Part shown: piece by piece, positions 17,103-24,535 of the stretch
How positions within the stretch are numbered: the stretch's first letter is position 1
Layout: each line of letters starts with the position of its first letter
DNA from: Nitrospiraceae bacterium
GTDB lineage: Bacteria; Nitrospirota; Nitrospiria; Nitrospirales; Nitrospiraceae
Assembly: GCA_035623075.1 (NCBI GenBank)
Contig: DASPUC010000024.1
Coordinates: 124,001-188,000 of the forward strand
Reading direction: 5' to 3'
Length of the DNA stretch: 64,000 bases
Notes under the pieces: model-generated
What the model was told of the DNA's origin: nothing
The model's database searches: none
The model's input: the letters and a program-made list of their open reading frames with translations, nothing else
Translations under genes and position numbers: made by a program

Positions 17103-17615
17103 TTATTGAGCAGAAGCTTTGGCGAGGACCGGATTGCCCGCCACAGCCTCATTCAATGCCTTGACCATCGCCACCGGGGACGTTTCGCCAGCTTTCACCA
17201 GAGAGGTGTAGCGCTCCTGTGTCATCGCAAAGAAAGCGCCTTGGTGTTCAGCTGGAATGCCCATCAGAGTCGCCAGTGAGGCAAGGTGTTCACCCTGGCC
17301 CTGGGCCATTTCTTGTGACAAGTTGTCGAAGTTCAATTCAGCGAACATGATCGTCTTGCTGTCGCCCATGACCTTGCCGTCATTGGTGCAGCCGGAGGTT
17401 CCGCTGCTGATCCCGAAGGTATTACTGCCGAAGGTACCGTTGGTGGTCGCCATCATCACTTGTGGTGCGATTTCCTTCTGTCCCTTATAATCGCTCCAGG
17501 CAAGCTTGCCAAGGCCGCAGCCTGGTCCTGTATCCGGATTGGCCGCCATCGCGAGACCAACCTGCGTCCCGACAAACAGCACCGCCACTGAAAGCATGAA
17601 CAGTTTCTTCAACAT
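17103..17615 (-). CDS. DUF3015-family exported protein (copy 1)
   Basis: The 170-residue protein has a signal peptide (LFMLSVAVLFVGTQVGLAMA). The mature part begins with PDTGPGCGLGKLAWSDYKG and has the conserved SSGTSGCTNDGKV, NFDNLSQEMAQGQGEHL and TLMGIPAEHQGAFFA, which are typical of DUF3015. Two cysteines (in PGCGLG and SGCTND) could form a disulfide. The function is unknown. A paralogue lies 124 bp upstream with the same domain order, so the two are a tandem duplication. A strong terminator follows, and a TATAAT box lies 62 bp upstream of the start, so it is probably transcribed on its own. Confidence 0.88.
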   Translation of the reverse strand: MLKKLFMLSVAVLFVGTQVGLAMAANPDTGPGCGLGKLAWSDYKGQKEIAPQVMMATTNGTFGSNTFGISSGTSGCTNDGKVMGDSKTIMFAELNFDNLSQEMAQGQGEHLASLATLMGIPAEHQGAFFAMTQERYTSLVKAGETSPVAMVKALNEAVAGNPVLAKASAQ

Positions 17616-17676
17616 AAACCTCCTCCTATAAAGTAAGGTGAAGTGCGCTGAGACATGCTCGTCGATCGACTAGCTG

Positions 17677-17682
17677 ATTATA
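17677..17682 (-). promoter_or_regulatory. Candidate -10 box for DUF3015 copy 1
   Basis: The minus strand reads TATAAT here, 62 bases upstream of the DUF3015 start at 17615. No convincing -35 hexamer sits at 16-18 bases, so this is a weak suggestion only. Confidence 0.35.
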
Positions 17683-17739
17683 CTCAACCCTGAGCAGATT
17701 GCTAGAAAAAAATTTGCAAAACTTTTCCGCAGAGGCACG

Positions 17740-18252
17740 CTAGTGAGTCGCGATGACTTGCGCGAGCACTTGGTGGTTGACCATCGCAGCGCTGAGCGCT
17801 TTGATCATCGCCGCCGGTGAAGTGTCTCCTGCACGAACGAGTTCCTGATACCGTGCTTGAGCCAGAGCAAAAAACTGCGGATGCTGCTCTGCCGGCACAC
17901 CCATCATCGTCGCCAACGACGCCAAATGCTCTCCTTCTCCTTTAGCCATTTCGGCCGTGAGACTGTCGAAGGTTGCGGCGACAAACACATCGGCCCGTTC
18001 CTCCGCCCACACTTTTCCGTCGTTCGTGCAACCGGACGTGCCGGTGGAGATCCCGAACGTCTGGCTGCCGAAGGTGCCGTTGGTCGTCGCCATAAGCACT
18101 TGTGGACCAATATTCTTGGGCCGCTTAAAATCCGACCACGCCAGCTTGCCGAGACCGCATCCTGGTCCGTTGTCAGGATTCATGGCGAGAGCTTGAGAGA
18201 TAGACGTGCTGATGAAAACGAGTGTCAGAACAACCATCGCGACGAGCTTCAT
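17740..18252 (-). CDS. DUF3015-family exported protein (copy 2)
   Basis: The 170-residue paralogue of the gene at 17103 has a signal peptide (LVAMVVLTLVFISTSISQA). The mature start is PDNGPGCGLGKLAWSDFKR, with STGTSGCTNDGKV, TFDSLTAEMAKGEGEHL, TMMGVPAEQHPQFFA and TSPAAMIKALSAAM. Both paired cysteines of copy 1 are kept. The two copies have identical lengths and similar layout but differ at many positions, so the duplication is not recent. The function is unknown. Downstream of the stop, the minus strand carries a small hairpin-like segment and a seven-T run (17702-17725) that may terminate transcription. Confidence 0.87.
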   Translation of the reverse strand: MKLVAMVVLTLVFISTSISQALAMNPDNGPGCGLGKLAWSDFKRPKNIGPQVLMATTNGTFGSQTFGISTGTSGCTNDGKVWAEERADVFVAATFDSLTAEMAKGEGEHLASLATMMGVPAEQHPQFFALAQARYQELVRAGDTSPAAMIKALSAAMVNHQVLAQVIATH

Positions 18253-18319
18253 GCCGTCCTCCTCTTTCCCATGACATTGTCCGTCACGCTAAACGGGTTG
18301 AACCTCTGTCTCGGATCGA

Positions 18320-18895
18320 TCATATACTTCTTCCCCCACTTCGTGAAGAATTCGCTGCAATTACAGACCGCTTCTCCTTCTCTTTGTCTCCACCTCTTGG
18401 CTTGTTATCCAGTTGGACGTGCGCCGGAACGACACAATCGCCGGTAATCGTCAGAATCCCGATCGCCCGAGGAAGGGTAAACCGTCGAGGGCCGGCCGAT
18501 CCTGGGTTGAAGAGGAGTGTGCGCCCGTACCGTTCGATCGTCGGACGATGGCTATGGCCGAAGATACACACATCTGGCTGCTCCTCATTCAGCCACCTTG
18601 TCGCGTCTTCCGTTAGTTTTCCTTTTTCAAACAGCACGTGGCGCACAGCGATAGTCTTGCCACTGCGACGGATCACGATCTGTCGAGGAAATCCGCTCCG
18701 CTCATACTCGTCAACGTTCCCCGATACGGCGACCACCGGAGCAATCCTTTTGAGGGACTGAATCACTGCTCGATCACCGATGTCTCCCGCGTGCACAATC
18801 GCCACTACGCCAGAAAAATGTTCACGGACCGCTGGATCATAGAGTCCATGCGTATCGGCAATGACTCCGATGCGAACGGCTTCGCGTTGCTTCAT
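18320..18895 (-). CDS. YfcE-type metallophosphoesterase
   Basis: The 191-residue calcineurin-like phosphoesterase has all family motifs: IGVIADTHGLYDP (Asp-x-His), IVHAGDIGD, VVAVSGNVDEYE, VCIFGHSHRPTIERYGRTLL (Gly-His-Ser-His) and FNPGSAGPRR. YfcE/MJ0936-type enzymes are manganese-dependent phosphodiesterases whose physiological substrate is unclear. The start is the ATG at 18895, which overlaps the TGA of the M48 protease gene in an ATGA, so translation is coupled. A longer frame extends to 19042 inside that gene and is rejected. The C-terminus has a Lys/Glu-rich tail. Confidence 0.88.
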   Translation of the reverse strand: MKQREAVRIGVIADTHGLYDPAVREHFSGVVAIVHAGDIGDRAVIQSLKRIAPVVAVSGNVDEYERSGFPRQIVIRRSGKTIAVRHVLFEKGKLTEDATRWLNEEQPDVCIFGHSHRPTIERYGRTLLFNPGSAGPRRFTLPRAIGILTITGDCVVPAHVQLDNKPRGGDKEKEKRSVIAANSSRSGGRSI

Positions 18896-20031
18896 GGCGC
18901 GGCGACCGGTTGAACACCCAAGGACTCTTGAATCTGCTTCCAATCGAACGTAAACGGCTCCGGGGCCATCTTTGGCAGAGATGTCAGTTCGGCCTTGAGC
19001 CGTTCGGCACGGACCGTACTCATCGGATGCGTCGAGAGCCATTCCATTCGGCCCTGGTCTTTTTCCGACAGTCGCTCAAAGAATCGAATCATGCCGTCTG
19101 GATCGATCTTCGCCCGTTGAAGAAGTTGCACCCCTTTCAGGTCGGCTTCAATTTCCTGTGCCCGGCCGAACTTCAGCGTCACCAGTTCGAGACCGACCTG
19201 TTTCATCAGGCCTGCTAACCCCTGCGGATCGCCGACAAGGATTGTCACGACCGCCATAAGGCCTAGCGTTTTCACGATGCGCTCAAGGCCGTGTCGCTGC
19301 AAGACGTGATTGAATTCGTGGCTGAGCACGCCAGCGACTTCTTCGCCGCTCTCGGCCTTTTTCATAAGACCTGTAAAGACGACGATATAGCCGCCCGGCA
19401 ATGCAAAGGCATTGACCACGTCGCTCTTCACGACCGTGATCTCAAACGCGTACGGATTGTCGACCACTTGGTTTGTCAGTCGTTGGGTCATTTCGTTGAC
19501 CGCAACAACGGCCGGCCCTTCTTTGAGCACGTCCTGTTTTGCGAGAAAATCGCGATAGGCCGATTCCCCGAGTTTCTGTTCCCACTCCACGGGAATGCGA
19601 CTCACCGCGAAATCGACGAGCCAATCGGAACCCAGCCAGAGAAGCAGCGCGATCGCTCCCAGCGAGCCGACAACAATCCCCCACATCCTCCGTCGGTGGG
19701 TGCGAGCCTGCCGAACCTTGGTCGCCGCGGCTTCAAAGTGATGGGTCAGTTCGGGCGGCGCCGCTTCTCGAAATGCCCTGATAAGGACCGCGTCCTTTGT
19801 GTACAGCGTCCGAGTCGATTGTCCCTTTCCCCATTTCACCACCAGTTGATCATGATCGAGTCCGCCAGAGGACAATGTCAGCGACGAGAAGGGCACCGTG
19901 GCCTCATCAGGTTGGAGTGGGTGGTCTTGGATCTTGAACATGAGGCCGCGCGATGAGACTTCGACGTGACAGGGCACACCGGTCGCGGGAAAGTCAGCAC
20001 CGAAGCAGAGGGCGTTGGCTTGAAAGGTCAT
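18892..20031 (-). CDS. M48-family membrane metalloprotease
   Basis: The 379-residue protein begins with a ~100-residue DUF-like N-terminal domain (LMFKIQDHPLQPDEATVPFS, GGLDHDQLVVKWGKG). It then has a transmembrane segment (MWGIVVGSLGAIALLLWLG) and an M48 peptidase domain with AFALPGGYIVVFTGLMKKAE. The zinc site is HEFNHVLQRHGLE (HExxH) with a Glu from AQEIEADLKGV. It resembles the BepA/OMA1-like group that controls quality of outer-membrane or inner-membrane proteins. The C-terminal part keeps WLSTHPMSTVRAERLKA. The start at 20031 is taken as the first residue of a well-formed N-terminal domain. It is translationally coupled to the phosphoesterase gene. Confidence 0.88.
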   Translation of the reverse strand: MTFQANALCFGADFPATGVPCHVEVSSRGLMFKIQDHPLQPDEATVPFSSLTLSSGGLDHDQLVVKWGKGQSTRTLYTKDAVLIRAFREAAPPELTHHFEAAATKVRQARTHRRRMWGIVVGSLGAIALLLWLGSDWLVDFAVSRIPVEWEQKLGESAYRDFLAKQDVLKEGPAVVAVNEMTQRLTNQVVDNPYAFEITVVKSDVVNAFALPGGYIVVFTGLMKKAESGEEVAGVLSHEFNHVLQRHGLERIVKTLGLMAVVTILVGDPQGLAGLMKQVGLELVTLKFGRAQEIEADLKGVQLLQRAKIDPDGMIRFFERLSEKDQGRMEWLSTHPMSTVRAERLKAELTSLPKMAPEPFTFDWKQIQESLGVQPVAAP

Positions 20032-20045
20032 AAGAAGTCGTCACA

Positions 20046-20124
20046 CGTCAATCGTCATTGGAGGACGATAAAGTTCTGTCGCGCTCTGTTTCCAGAGTCT
20101 ACGATTGACCATTGACGTTTGACG
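20046..20124. repeat. Imperfect inverted repeat upstream of the M48 gene
   Basis: The arms 20046-20061 (read as its complement, CCAATGACGATTGACG) and 20109-20124 (CCATTGACGTTTGACG) match at 14 of 16 bases in inverted orientation. Extra related words (acgattgacc, gacgaatgacg) flank the right arm. It occupies the spacer between AIM24 and the M48 gene. It is one of a series of intergenic inverted repeats with differing vocabulary. Confidence 0.55.
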
Positions 20125-20138
20125 AATGACGCGAGTCA

Positions 20139-20822
20139 TCACTCGGAAACGGGGATAAATTGCCGAATCCAGGCTCCAAAGCCCCCCGGGTTGCGGCTTT
20201 GGATATACACGACGCCTGGACCATGGAAGCGACAGACAAACCCCTCGCCCGAGGTGAAGCTCGCCACCCAGCCTGCAGCCGCTCGCTCAATGTTGTAGGA
20301 AGTGGTCGATGACCAGGCTACGAGATGGCTATTGTCCACGATATATTCCTGCTCTGGTTTCAATTCAATTTTGTGGATCGCGCCAAAGCTGTTCAGAATC
20401 AACTGTCCGGTCCCGCTGATCTTCAGGATGAAAAACCCTTCGCCTCCCAACAGTCCCCGACTGAAGCTTTGCATTTGGCTCTCGATTTTCACCGTCTCGG
20501 CACCAGCCAGAAACCCATCCTTTTGAACCAGGTATTCGTTCACTCCATCGAGTTCCAAAACCACGATCTCCCCAGGGACCGTCGGCGCCAGCAGGACTTC
20601 ACCTGGCCCTCGGCTTGCTTTCAGCGTTTGAAAGAAGAATTTTTCACCCGTGAGTAACTTGCGTGATAGGGCTCCTAGAAAACCTCCTTCCATTTTACTT
20701 TCGATATCAATGGTCGGTGATGCCGACACCATGGCGCCCGACTCCGCCTTGATATGTTCTCCCGCCGCAAGTTCGACACGCACCATGGGGAACGCCCCAG
20801 GATACAAAATTTCACTCTTCAT
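20139..20822 (-). CDS. AIM24/TIGR00266-family protein
   Basis: The 227-residue protein is built almost wholly of strands of the AIM24-type beta-prism. Motifs are FPMVRVELAAGEHIKAESGA, MVSASPTIDIESKMEGGFLG, LSRKLLTGEKFFFQTLKASR, GPGEVLLAPTVPGEIVVLEL, FSRGLLGGEGFFILKISGTG, ELKPEQEYIVDNSHLVAW and FTSGEGFVCRFHGPGVVYIQ. Yeast AIM24 helps shape mitochondrial inner membranes. The bacterial family (TIGR00266) has no settled role, although membrane or phosphatidylserine-related functions are often discussed. The start at 20822 is the first Met of a clean domain. It follows the amidohydrolase gene by 60 bp in the same direction. Confidence 0.9.
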   Translation of the reverse strand: MKSEILYPGAFPMVRVELAAGEHIKAESGAMVSASPTIDIESKMEGGFLGALSRKLLTGEKFFFQTLKASRGPGEVLLAPTVPGEIVVLELDGVNEYLVQKDGFLAGAETVKIESQMQSFSRGLLGGEGFFILKISGTGQLILNSFGAIHKIELKPEQEYIVDNSHLVAWSSTTSYNIERAAAGWVASFTSGEGFVCRFHGPGVVYIQSRNPGGFGAWIRQFIPVSE

Positions 20823-20882
20823 GAGCTTGGTCTCCCGTTCGCCTGACTAAAAAGGGACAGCGAACCATCCCTCGTTCCCATT

Positions 20883-22361
20883 TCATCTCACCCATCCGTA
20901 CAGCCTGTGACTCGGTTCCGGCCCCTCTTGCAGATAGCTCATCCTGATTTTGCCGAGATAATCTTTAGGCACCTCGGTCCGTTTCGTCGTGACGTCAACC
21001 CGAAACACGCGAGCTGCATTTAACCCGAATATCTGCTCCTTTACCTCGCGCGTGAGCGATCGGTAATGATGCTTCTCGACAAGCTGATCCGGGATCTGGA
21101 AGCGCCGAAATGCTTCGATCTGCCACTGCGGGGTTCCGTACCAGATGGAATCGGTGCCCCAGAGGACGTGGTCTACGCCGAATGTCTCAATGATCTGCCC
21201 GAGCAGATGGGCGCAAATCATGGGAGATGTCGTCACCAGTTGACCGAACGTTGATCCCAGTTCCATATAGATATTCTGGATCTTTGGCTCGCCCTTCTTC
21301 ATGCGACAGAATTCTGTCGTCCAGGGAATCTCTCCCGTCTTGGCAAAAATATCGTCCACAGACGCCGCACTTTTTAGCCCTGAGTGATAGACAAGGAAGT
21401 CCATGTCGGGAAAGTCCTTGGCCGCTTGGATGAGATCCTTGGGATGGTTGTAAGCGGGGACCGGCCCGAGCGGCAAGCCCTTGTGAACACAGACCCGCCT
21501 GACGTTCAGTTTCCTGGCTTGCTCCAACATCGGATAGGCAATCTGTTCATCGTCCATCCACCAACCGTGCTCGAACCCTGTCGGGCACGAACCGGTGTAA
21601 CACTTCCAGGCATCGATCTTCAGCGTCTCCGCTTGCATCGCCATGAACTCTAGGTCGGCTGGACCGAGCTGTGGCGTGGCCAGCCCGTGTGCAAGCATCC
21701 GTTGCGACCCGGCAACGCGGTTCACTTCGTCGCGAATGTGCGCCATCTCGCTCGGGGGAACAACGGCCTCCTGAGGATAGGGGCCCGGCGGTGTACTGAT
21801 GAGGCCGATCGACGTTTCGCTATCCAAGAACACTTCTTTCACAAAGTTCTGCCATGAGAGATCGTCGATCGTCCCTCGATCTGCCGCCAGCTTTGGATTG
21901 AGTCCTGCCTCACGGATACGGCGTCGCAACGCAAGGAGTCCTGATTTGGAGACAGCGCCTTTTCTTTTGTCCTCGGCATCCGTCGGATCGAAGTGTGAGC
22001 CGACGTAGTGTGTTTGTACGTCGAAGATGAAGTACGGCGAGCCTTGTCGTTCGGCAAAAGCCGACGGTTCAAAAAGTTCACTCTCGAACACATCGAAGAA
22101 ACGACCGAACACGGAATTCATCGCTATCAGCGCGGCAGCCATCCCGCCGGACGTTCGGAGAAAGTCCCGCCGGCTGACCCCAAGTCGCATCGCAGCCTGG
22201 TGGCTCAGCATAGAAACGGCTACTTCGACACGGGCCTGATCCTGGGTCTGAGGGAGCGGAGCAAACTCTTCGTTGGAGACGATCTGCGTTGGAACGGGCC
22301 CGGCCGAGATACTGGCCCGCCTGAACCCTCGCTTGATTCCCCATGATGCGCCAGCAGCCAT
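20883..22361 (-). CDS. Tat-exported amidohydrolase-family (amidohydrolase_2) protein
   Basis: The 492-residue protein has a twin-arginine motif, SRRDFLRTSGGMAAALIAM, at about residues 63-81, after an unusually long N-region of ~62 residues. The mature domain is an amidohydrolase-2 barrel: FDVQTHYVGSHFDP (His-x-His equivalent), DDLSWQNFVKEVFLDSET, KIDAWKCYTGSC (candidate bridging Lys region), RRVCVHKGLP, DFLVYHSGLK and VLWGTDSIWYGTPQWQI (Asp). The metal site at the N-terminus is modified (THY rather than HxH), so catalytic metal binding needs checking. The substrate is unknown. GGGAGA precedes the ATG at 22361. The family often hydrolyses or decarboxylates aromatic acids or lactones. Confidence 0.85.
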   Translation of the reverse strand: MAAGASWGIKRGFRRASISAGPVPTQIVSNEEFAPLPQTQDQARVEVAVSMLSHQAAMRLGVSRRDFLRTSGGMAAALIAMNSVFGRFFDVFESELFEPSAFAERQGSPYFIFDVQTHYVGSHFDPTDAEDKRKGAVSKSGLLALRRRIREAGLNPKLAADRGTIDDLSWQNFVKEVFLDSETSIGLISTPPGPYPQEAVVPPSEMAHIRDEVNRVAGSQRMLAHGLATPQLGPADLEFMAMQAETLKIDAWKCYTGSCPTGFEHGWWMDDEQIAYPMLEQARKLNVRRVCVHKGLPLGPVPAYNHPKDLIQAAKDFPDMDFLVYHSGLKSAASVDDIFAKTGEIPWTTEFCRMKKGEPKIQNIYMELGSTFGQLVTTSPMICAHLLGQIIETFGVDHVLWGTDSIWYGTPQWQIEAFRRFQIPDQLVEKHHYRSLTREVKEQIFGLNAARVFRVDVTTKRTEVPKDYLGKIRMSYLQEGPEPSHRLYGWVR

Positions 22362-22478
22362 CCCGATCTCCCTTCGCAGAGGTTAGTCCTGGGAGATTCT
22401 GTGGAATGCCGCTCGACGTGTCAAGCAAGCGACTCATGAAATGCGGAGCGGTCGACAAGCCTGAGGTCGGAATGCCGA

Positions 22479-23009
22479 CTAGCGGGTTGAGCGAGGGGGG
22501 TGAGGTTGCCGGGGACCGTCGTTAGGCAACGGTCGGTTGTTTCCACCACCATACTCCTTGCGAAGCTGCCGGCGGAATTCACGTCTTTCCGCCTGACTCA
22601 TGTTGCGCCACCGGTCTCGCATCTCTTGACGCTGCTCGGGTGGTAAAGAGCGAAACCACTGGCGGGCGTTACGGATGGCCTCCCGCTGTTCGGGAGGAAG
22701 CTGGCGAAACCTCTGGAATCGCTCACGAAGACGCTGCTGCTGATCCGGCGACAATTGCTGCCACTGCTGAAAACGCTGGTGAGCCTCCTCACGCTCTTGA
22801 GGATTCATATTCTGCCATTGCCGCGCCCCGTTCAGAAGCCGCTGCTGCCGTTCCGGGGGCAACTGATCCCACGTTCCACTGAACCGCTGAAGAAGCTGTT
22901 GCTCATCCTGGCCTAATTGGCTCCAGGGAACCCCTGCGACATCGGACTGAGCCCAGGCCGTTCCGCTGAGGGCTGCAAGGATGATCATGATCATTAGCAC
23001 CGACTTCAT
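22479..23009 (-). CDS. DUF3106 Gln/Arg-rich exported protein
   Basis: The 176-residue protein has a signal peptide (LMIMIILAALSGTAWA). It then consists of helical repeats built on the word LPPEQRQ and variants: QLPPERQQRLLNGARQW, LSPDQQQRLRERFQRFR, LPPEQREAIRNARQWFR, LPPEQRQEMRDRWRNM. Its C-terminus is charged. This is DUF3106, an unknown-function family resembling CpxP-type periplasmic chaperone or repressor repeats. Its ATG overlaps the upstream gene's TGA (ATGA). It is the last gene of the ECF-sigma operon. A role as a periplasmic modulator of the sigma response is inferred only from the operon. Confidence 0.85.
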   Translation of the reverse strand: MKSVLMIMIILAALSGTAWAQSDVAGVPWSQLGQDEQQLLQRFSGTWDQLPPERQQRLLNGARQWQNMNPQEREEAHQRFQQWQQLSPDQQQRLRERFQRFRQLPPEQREAIRNARQWFRSLPPEQRQEMRDRWRNMSQAERREFRRQLRKEYGGGNNRPLPNDGPRQPHPPRSTR

Positions 23010-23341
23010 GGCGTCACTTCCCTCCGTGGAGGTGGGGAAGCCGGTTGACTCTCGCTCGCGGATGGTTCCTGCTCCAATCGTTTTGATCTGGATTGATCAG
23101 GAGAATCTCTTTGGGTCGGCGTTGGTGCTGGTGCTGGTTCATTTGCCTCGAGCGCGGGCGAGTCGTCCACCTGAAAGGGATCGATCCATTTGTCGTCGCC
23201 GGTATGCCAGGAACCGAGAAACTCCAAAAAATCCGTGTCCGGTGGCGAAGCAGCATCGCGCGGCGCGGCTTGTACCTGGTTGATGAGTAACCCCATCGTT
23301 CCCAGTGCTACCAGCGTCCATCTACCCCGTCGTGTCGGCAT
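23006..23341 (-). CDS. Hypothetical exported protein in sigma operon
   Basis: The 111-residue protein starts at an ATG at 23341. It has a signal-like segment (RWTLVALGTMGLLINQVQAA) followed by an acidic middle (FLEFLGSWHTGDDKWIDPFQ) and a Pro/Ser/Gln-rich tail. A TTG at 23377 is also in frame but would give a worse signal peptide. The start overlaps the DUF3619 gene by 20 bp, and its stop overlaps the DUF3106 start (ATGA). The family is not recognised. In betaproteobacterial versions of this cluster a DUF3106 gene follows DUF3619 directly, so this small gene is an addition. The function is unknown. Confidence 0.6.
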   Translation of the reverse strand: MPTRRGRWTLVALGTMGLLINQVQAAPRDAASPPDTDFLEFLGSWHTGDDKWIDPFQVDDSPALEANEPAPAPTPTQRDSPDQSRSKRLEQEPSASESQPASPPPRREVTP

Positions 23342-23675
23342 CAGCCAGCCAATGGTAGAACTCAAGATCTTCTGCAAGGTCGACGTTCTCAGCGGAGGTA
23401 ATCAACTCCATGTCGTCGAGCGCCAGTGTATGAGGCCGCTCATGGGCTGGCTGCACAAGCCACATGGAGAACGAGAGTGCTCCGATAGCCGTCATCGCGA
23501 GTCCGCCGACCCAGACTCTCCATCGGCTGCGAACCGGCCTCGCATCGAGTGCCTGAATTCGTGCACGCTGGAGGCGCCGTGTGACGGCCACATCGAGATC
23601 TTCGACACTGCGGTCTAGGAGCTGCTTGGCTCCCGCAACAAACCGCTCATCGTCCTTATTGTAATCGGTGTTCAC
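23322..23675 (-). CDS. DUF3619-type transmembrane protein, possible anti-sigma factor
   Basis: The 117-residue protein starts at a GTG at 23675, which overlaps the sigma gene TGA in a GTGA. It has an N-terminal helical half (DERFVAGAKQLLDRSVEDLD, VAVTRRLQRARIQALDA), one transmembrane segment (WVGGLAMTAIGALSFSMWLV), and a short periplasmic acidic tail (LALDDMELITSAENVDLAED). The layout matches DUF3619, found downstream of ECF sigma genes in betaproteobacteria. A cytoplasmic anti-sigma half with a membrane anchor fits the position, but that role is inferred. A longer frame up to 23795 would read into the sigma gene and is rejected. Confidence 0.75.
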   Translation of the reverse strand: MNTDYNKDDERFVAGAKQLLDRSVEDLDVAVTRRLQRARIQALDARPVRSRWRVWVGGLAMTAIGALSFSMWLVQPAHERPHTLALDDMELITSAENVDLAEDLEFYHWLADADTTG

Positions 23676-24289
23676 GGCCAGTGTTCTCCCAACAGTTGAC
23701 GCAGTGCGCGCACGGCACGAAAATAATGGGTCTTGACGCTCCCCTCTGAACATCGCATGGCTGCTGCTGTTTGCGCAACGTCCAGCTCTTCCCACGCCCG
23801 CAAGATGAACGCTTGTTGTTGCCGGAACGGCAGGGTTCTTAAGGCTTGATCGAGTGCGGCCATAGCACGCTTCCGGGCGAGCTGTTCATCGCCCAGCAAA
23901 CTACCAGTGTCCGCCACGGATTCGAGCGGATCGTCCTGCTCGGTGTCATCCTCACGCCGGCTTAACCAGGCTCGCCAACGGTTCCGAACCTTTGCTCTCC
24001 TGTACCAGTCGCGAATCCGGCTCTGCAAAATTGTATGGAACAGCGGACCCCATTCGACTTCCTTACGTCCACCATACTGCTGGACCAACTTCAACATCGA
24101 GTCCTGAACGAGATCCATCGCTTCATCGGCATCGCCGGTGGCAACCTGCGCCATGCGAAACGCTCGACGTTCGACTCCGGCTAGAAACCGATCCAGGGCC
24201 TGGTTTCGATCTAGGATTGCGCTCCTCCCACCGAGACAGAGCCCGCGAGAAAACTCAAGTGAAGCAAGCTCATACACCGTCGCCGACAT
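23672..24289 (-). CDS. RNA polymerase ECF sigma factor
   Basis: The 205-residue sigma-70 family (ECF) protein has region 2 in ALDRFLAGVERRAFRMAQ, EAMDLVQDSMLKLVQQYGG and HTILQSRIRDWYRRAKVRNR. After a variable acidic linker (DDTEQDDPLESVADTG), region 4 is LDQALRTLPFRQQQAFILRA, WEELDVAQTAAAMRCSEGSV and KTHYFRAVRALRQLL (helix-turn-helix). It directs transcription initiation. The DUF3619, small hypothetical and DUF3106 genes follow, all overlapping, so the four form one operon of a transmembrane stress response. The stimulus is unknown. The 245 bp upstream hold the operon's promoter region, with no box identified. Confidence 0.92.
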   Translation of the reverse strand: MSATVYELASLEFSRGLCLGGRSAILDRNQALDRFLAGVERRAFRMAQVATGDADEAMDLVQDSMLKLVQQYGGRKEVEWGPLFHTILQSRIRDWYRRAKVRNRWRAWLSRREDDTEQDDPLESVADTGSLLGDEQLARKRAMAALDQALRTLPFRQQQAFILRAWEELDVAQTAAAMRCSEGSVKTHYFRAVRALRQLLGEHWP

Positions 24290-24535
24290 GCGTATTCCTT
24301 ATGCTCGCAGTGTCGCTCGGTTTTCCTCGTACCGAGTCATTGTTGACCTAATCTCATGTACGGTCAAGTCGATTGGGCTGAGGAAAATAGTCATCCTCGG
24401 GAAATATCCGTTCACACACGGGACCATCTCCTTCATCCCTTGTTTAGCGATAACGCTAGAACGGGCTTGCGGTTGACAGGAGTGGGCTGGCGAGGCTGCT
24501 TGGGAGGCTGACCGAATCAGAGAGGGCTCAAAGGG

